In this document: positions 4,650 to 5,658 of the stretch, in pieces
How positions within the stretch are numbered: position 1 is the stretch's first letter
Layout: each line of letters opens with the position of its first letter
Assembly: GCA_964541075.1 (NCBI GenBank)
Contig: CAZIPZ010000231.1
Location: forward strand, 1 to 5,658
Length of the DNA: 5,658 nucleotides
Source of the DNA: CAZIPZ01 sp964541075
GTDB taxonomy: Bacteria > Acidobacteriota > Terriglobia > 20CM-2-55-15
Direction: 5' to 3'
Position numbers and translations under genes: made by a program
Notes under the pieces: generated by a model
What the model was told of the DNA's origin: nothing
Databases searched by the model: none
What the model saw: only the letters and a program-made list of their open reading frames with translations

Positions 4650-5645
4650 ATGTTGGAAGTCTTTCGAAATCGGAAGATGGCGACACTAGCATTGATGGGG
4701 TTCGCTTCGGGTTTACCCCTGTACCTCACAAGCCGCACGCTCCAGGCATGGATGGCGGTGGAAGGTGTGAACATCACAGCCATCGGGCTTTTCAGTCTTG
4801 TGAGTCTTCCCTATTCCTTTAAATTCTTGTGGTCTCCACTAATAGACCGGTTTTCTTTTGCCTCGCTAGGACGGCGAAGAGGGTGGCTCCTGATTACCCA
4901 GGCCGCGCTGACTATTTCCATCGCAACGATGGCTTTCGCACGTCCCGCCCAAGCTCTCGAATTATTGGCTTTGAATGCGGTCGTCATCGCGTTCCTCAGC
5001 GCCACTCAGGATATTGCTATAGATGCATACAGAACCGACGTGCTCCACCACCATGAAATGGGAGCAGGCGCTGGAGTGGCTGTTTTGGGATATCGCATCG
5101 CGTTGATTGTGGCTGGATCTGCGGCGTTGATACTCGCGGACTACGCGTCGTGGCCGGTCGTTTACTTACTGCTGGCGGGTGTGATGTTGACGGCTCTCGC
5201 AACCACTATTCAAGCCCCCGAGCCTAAACTCCGCGATGCACCTCCGCTGTCCCTAGCTGAAGCCGTGCAGCTTCCATTCATGGAATTTTTCCATCGAGGC
5301 AGGGCCTTCCGCTCCGGTGTAGTTCTAGCGTTTGTCGTTTTGTACAGGCTGGGTGACTCGCTCATCTCAAATATGAGCACGCCCTTCCTCCTTCAAACCG
5401 GATTCACTCAGACGGATGTTGGAACAATCCAAGGCGGGTTGGGTTTGGTCTCGACGATAGTGGGAGTCCTGGCGGGCGGCGAAATAATCAGTCGTGTCGG
5501 GATATATAAATCACTGTGGGTGTTCGGGGCGCTTCAAGCCATCAGCAACCTGGCCTATCTGATTCTCGCGACGCTGGGCCGCAATTATCCTTTTATGATT
5601 TCGACGGTTATGTTCCGAGTCTTCTGCAAAAAGGACCTGAGATAG
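4650..5645 (+). CDS. ampG: AmpG-type muropeptide permease (MFS), incomplete at 3' end; frame closes early near window edge
   Basis: Family knowledge: AmpG is an inner-membrane major-facilitator transporter that brings GlcNAc-anhydroMurNAc peptides into the cytoplasm for cell-wall recycling. Seen here: GFASGLPLYLTSRTLQAWM (residues 17-35), GLFSLVSLPYSFKFLWSPLIDRF (46-68), the loop LGRRRGWLLITQ (73-84), FLSATQDIAIDAYRTD (115-130) and VLGYRIALIVAG (145-156). All are strongly AmpG-like. About nine to ten hydrophobic segments are visible, whereas full-length AmpG has 12-14 and usually more than 420 residues. I chose ATG 4650. The in-frame TTG 4641 would abut the divergent regulator frame, and ATG 4677 would cut the family N-terminus. 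No clear ribosome binding site is seen. The frame follows the family to about residue 326 (MISTVMFRVFC), where homologues continue into a Gly-rich segment. Here it reads KKDLR and stops 13 nt before the window ends, which suggests a frameshift or poor end sequence rather than a natural C-terminus. Confidence 0.88.
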   Translation: MLEVFRNRKMATLALMGFASGLPLYLTSRTLQAWMAVEGVNITAIGLFSLVSLPYSFKFLWSPLIDRFSFASLGRRRGWLLITQAALTISIATMAFARPAQALELLALNAVVIAFLSATQDIAIDAYRTDVLHHHEMGAGAGVAVLGYRIALIVAGSAALILADYASWPVVYLLLAGVMLTALATTIQAPEPKLRDAPPLSLAEAVQLPFMEFFHRGRAFRSGVVLAFVVLYRLGDSLISNMSTPFLLQTGFTQTDVGTIQGGLGLVSTIVGVLAGGEIISRVGIYKSLWVFGALQAISNLAYLILATLGRNYPFMISTVMFRVFCKKDLR

Positions 5646-5658
5646 GAAAGGGCCAAGG

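Overview
The window looks like a complete contig, or a slice cut inside two genes. It opens in the 3' end of a membrane pyrophosphatase gene (hppA) and closes inside an AmpG-type permease gene. Seven protein genes are well supported, along with one small membrane-protein ORF and one doubtful gene remnant. Base composition is moderately GC-rich. AmpG (muropeptide recycling), a membrane-bound H+/Na+ pyrophosphatase, a single-RRM protein and a Crp-like regulator of the non-cAMP type together suggest a free-living diderm (Gram-negative-type) bacterium. Environmental lineages such as Acidobacteriota, Nitrospirota or related phyla would fit, but the sequence alone does not settle the phylum. I see no phage, transposon, CRISPR, tRNA or rRNA signal.

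Layout from left to right: the hppA tail (+) is followed by a 9-bp hairpin and a 46-residue membrane peptide with a histidine-rich tail (+). A very strong intrinsic terminator then starts one base after that peptide's stop codon. A plausible promoter overlaps the terminator's 3' arm, and a short leader leads into an Fpg/Nei-family DNA glycosylase (+) whose GTG start is fixed by the catalytic Pro-Glu motif. A tRNA-dihydrouridine synthase (-) converges on the glycosylase and is divergent from a 102-residue RRM RNA-binding protein (+). After the RRM gene comes a GC-rich hairpin and a probable decayed reading frame on the minus strand. Next, on the minus strand and reading right to left, are a Crp/Fnr-type regulator and a stand-alone receiver protein. 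They are separated by a 74-nt gap that holds three copies of TACGAAG. The regulator is divergent from the AmpG-type permease (+), and an inverted repeat lies between them.

Functionally this is mostly housekeeping: energy conservation, base-excision repair, tRNA modification, RNA binding and cell-wall recycling, plus a small regulatory pair. No convincing new multi-gene system is visible. The points most worth a second look are the small His-tailed membrane peptide behind hppA, the overlapping terminator and promoter ahead of the glycosylase, the repeats in the regulator-receiver gap, the start-less minus-strand frame near 3253-3405, and the abrupt end of the AmpG frame near the right edge.
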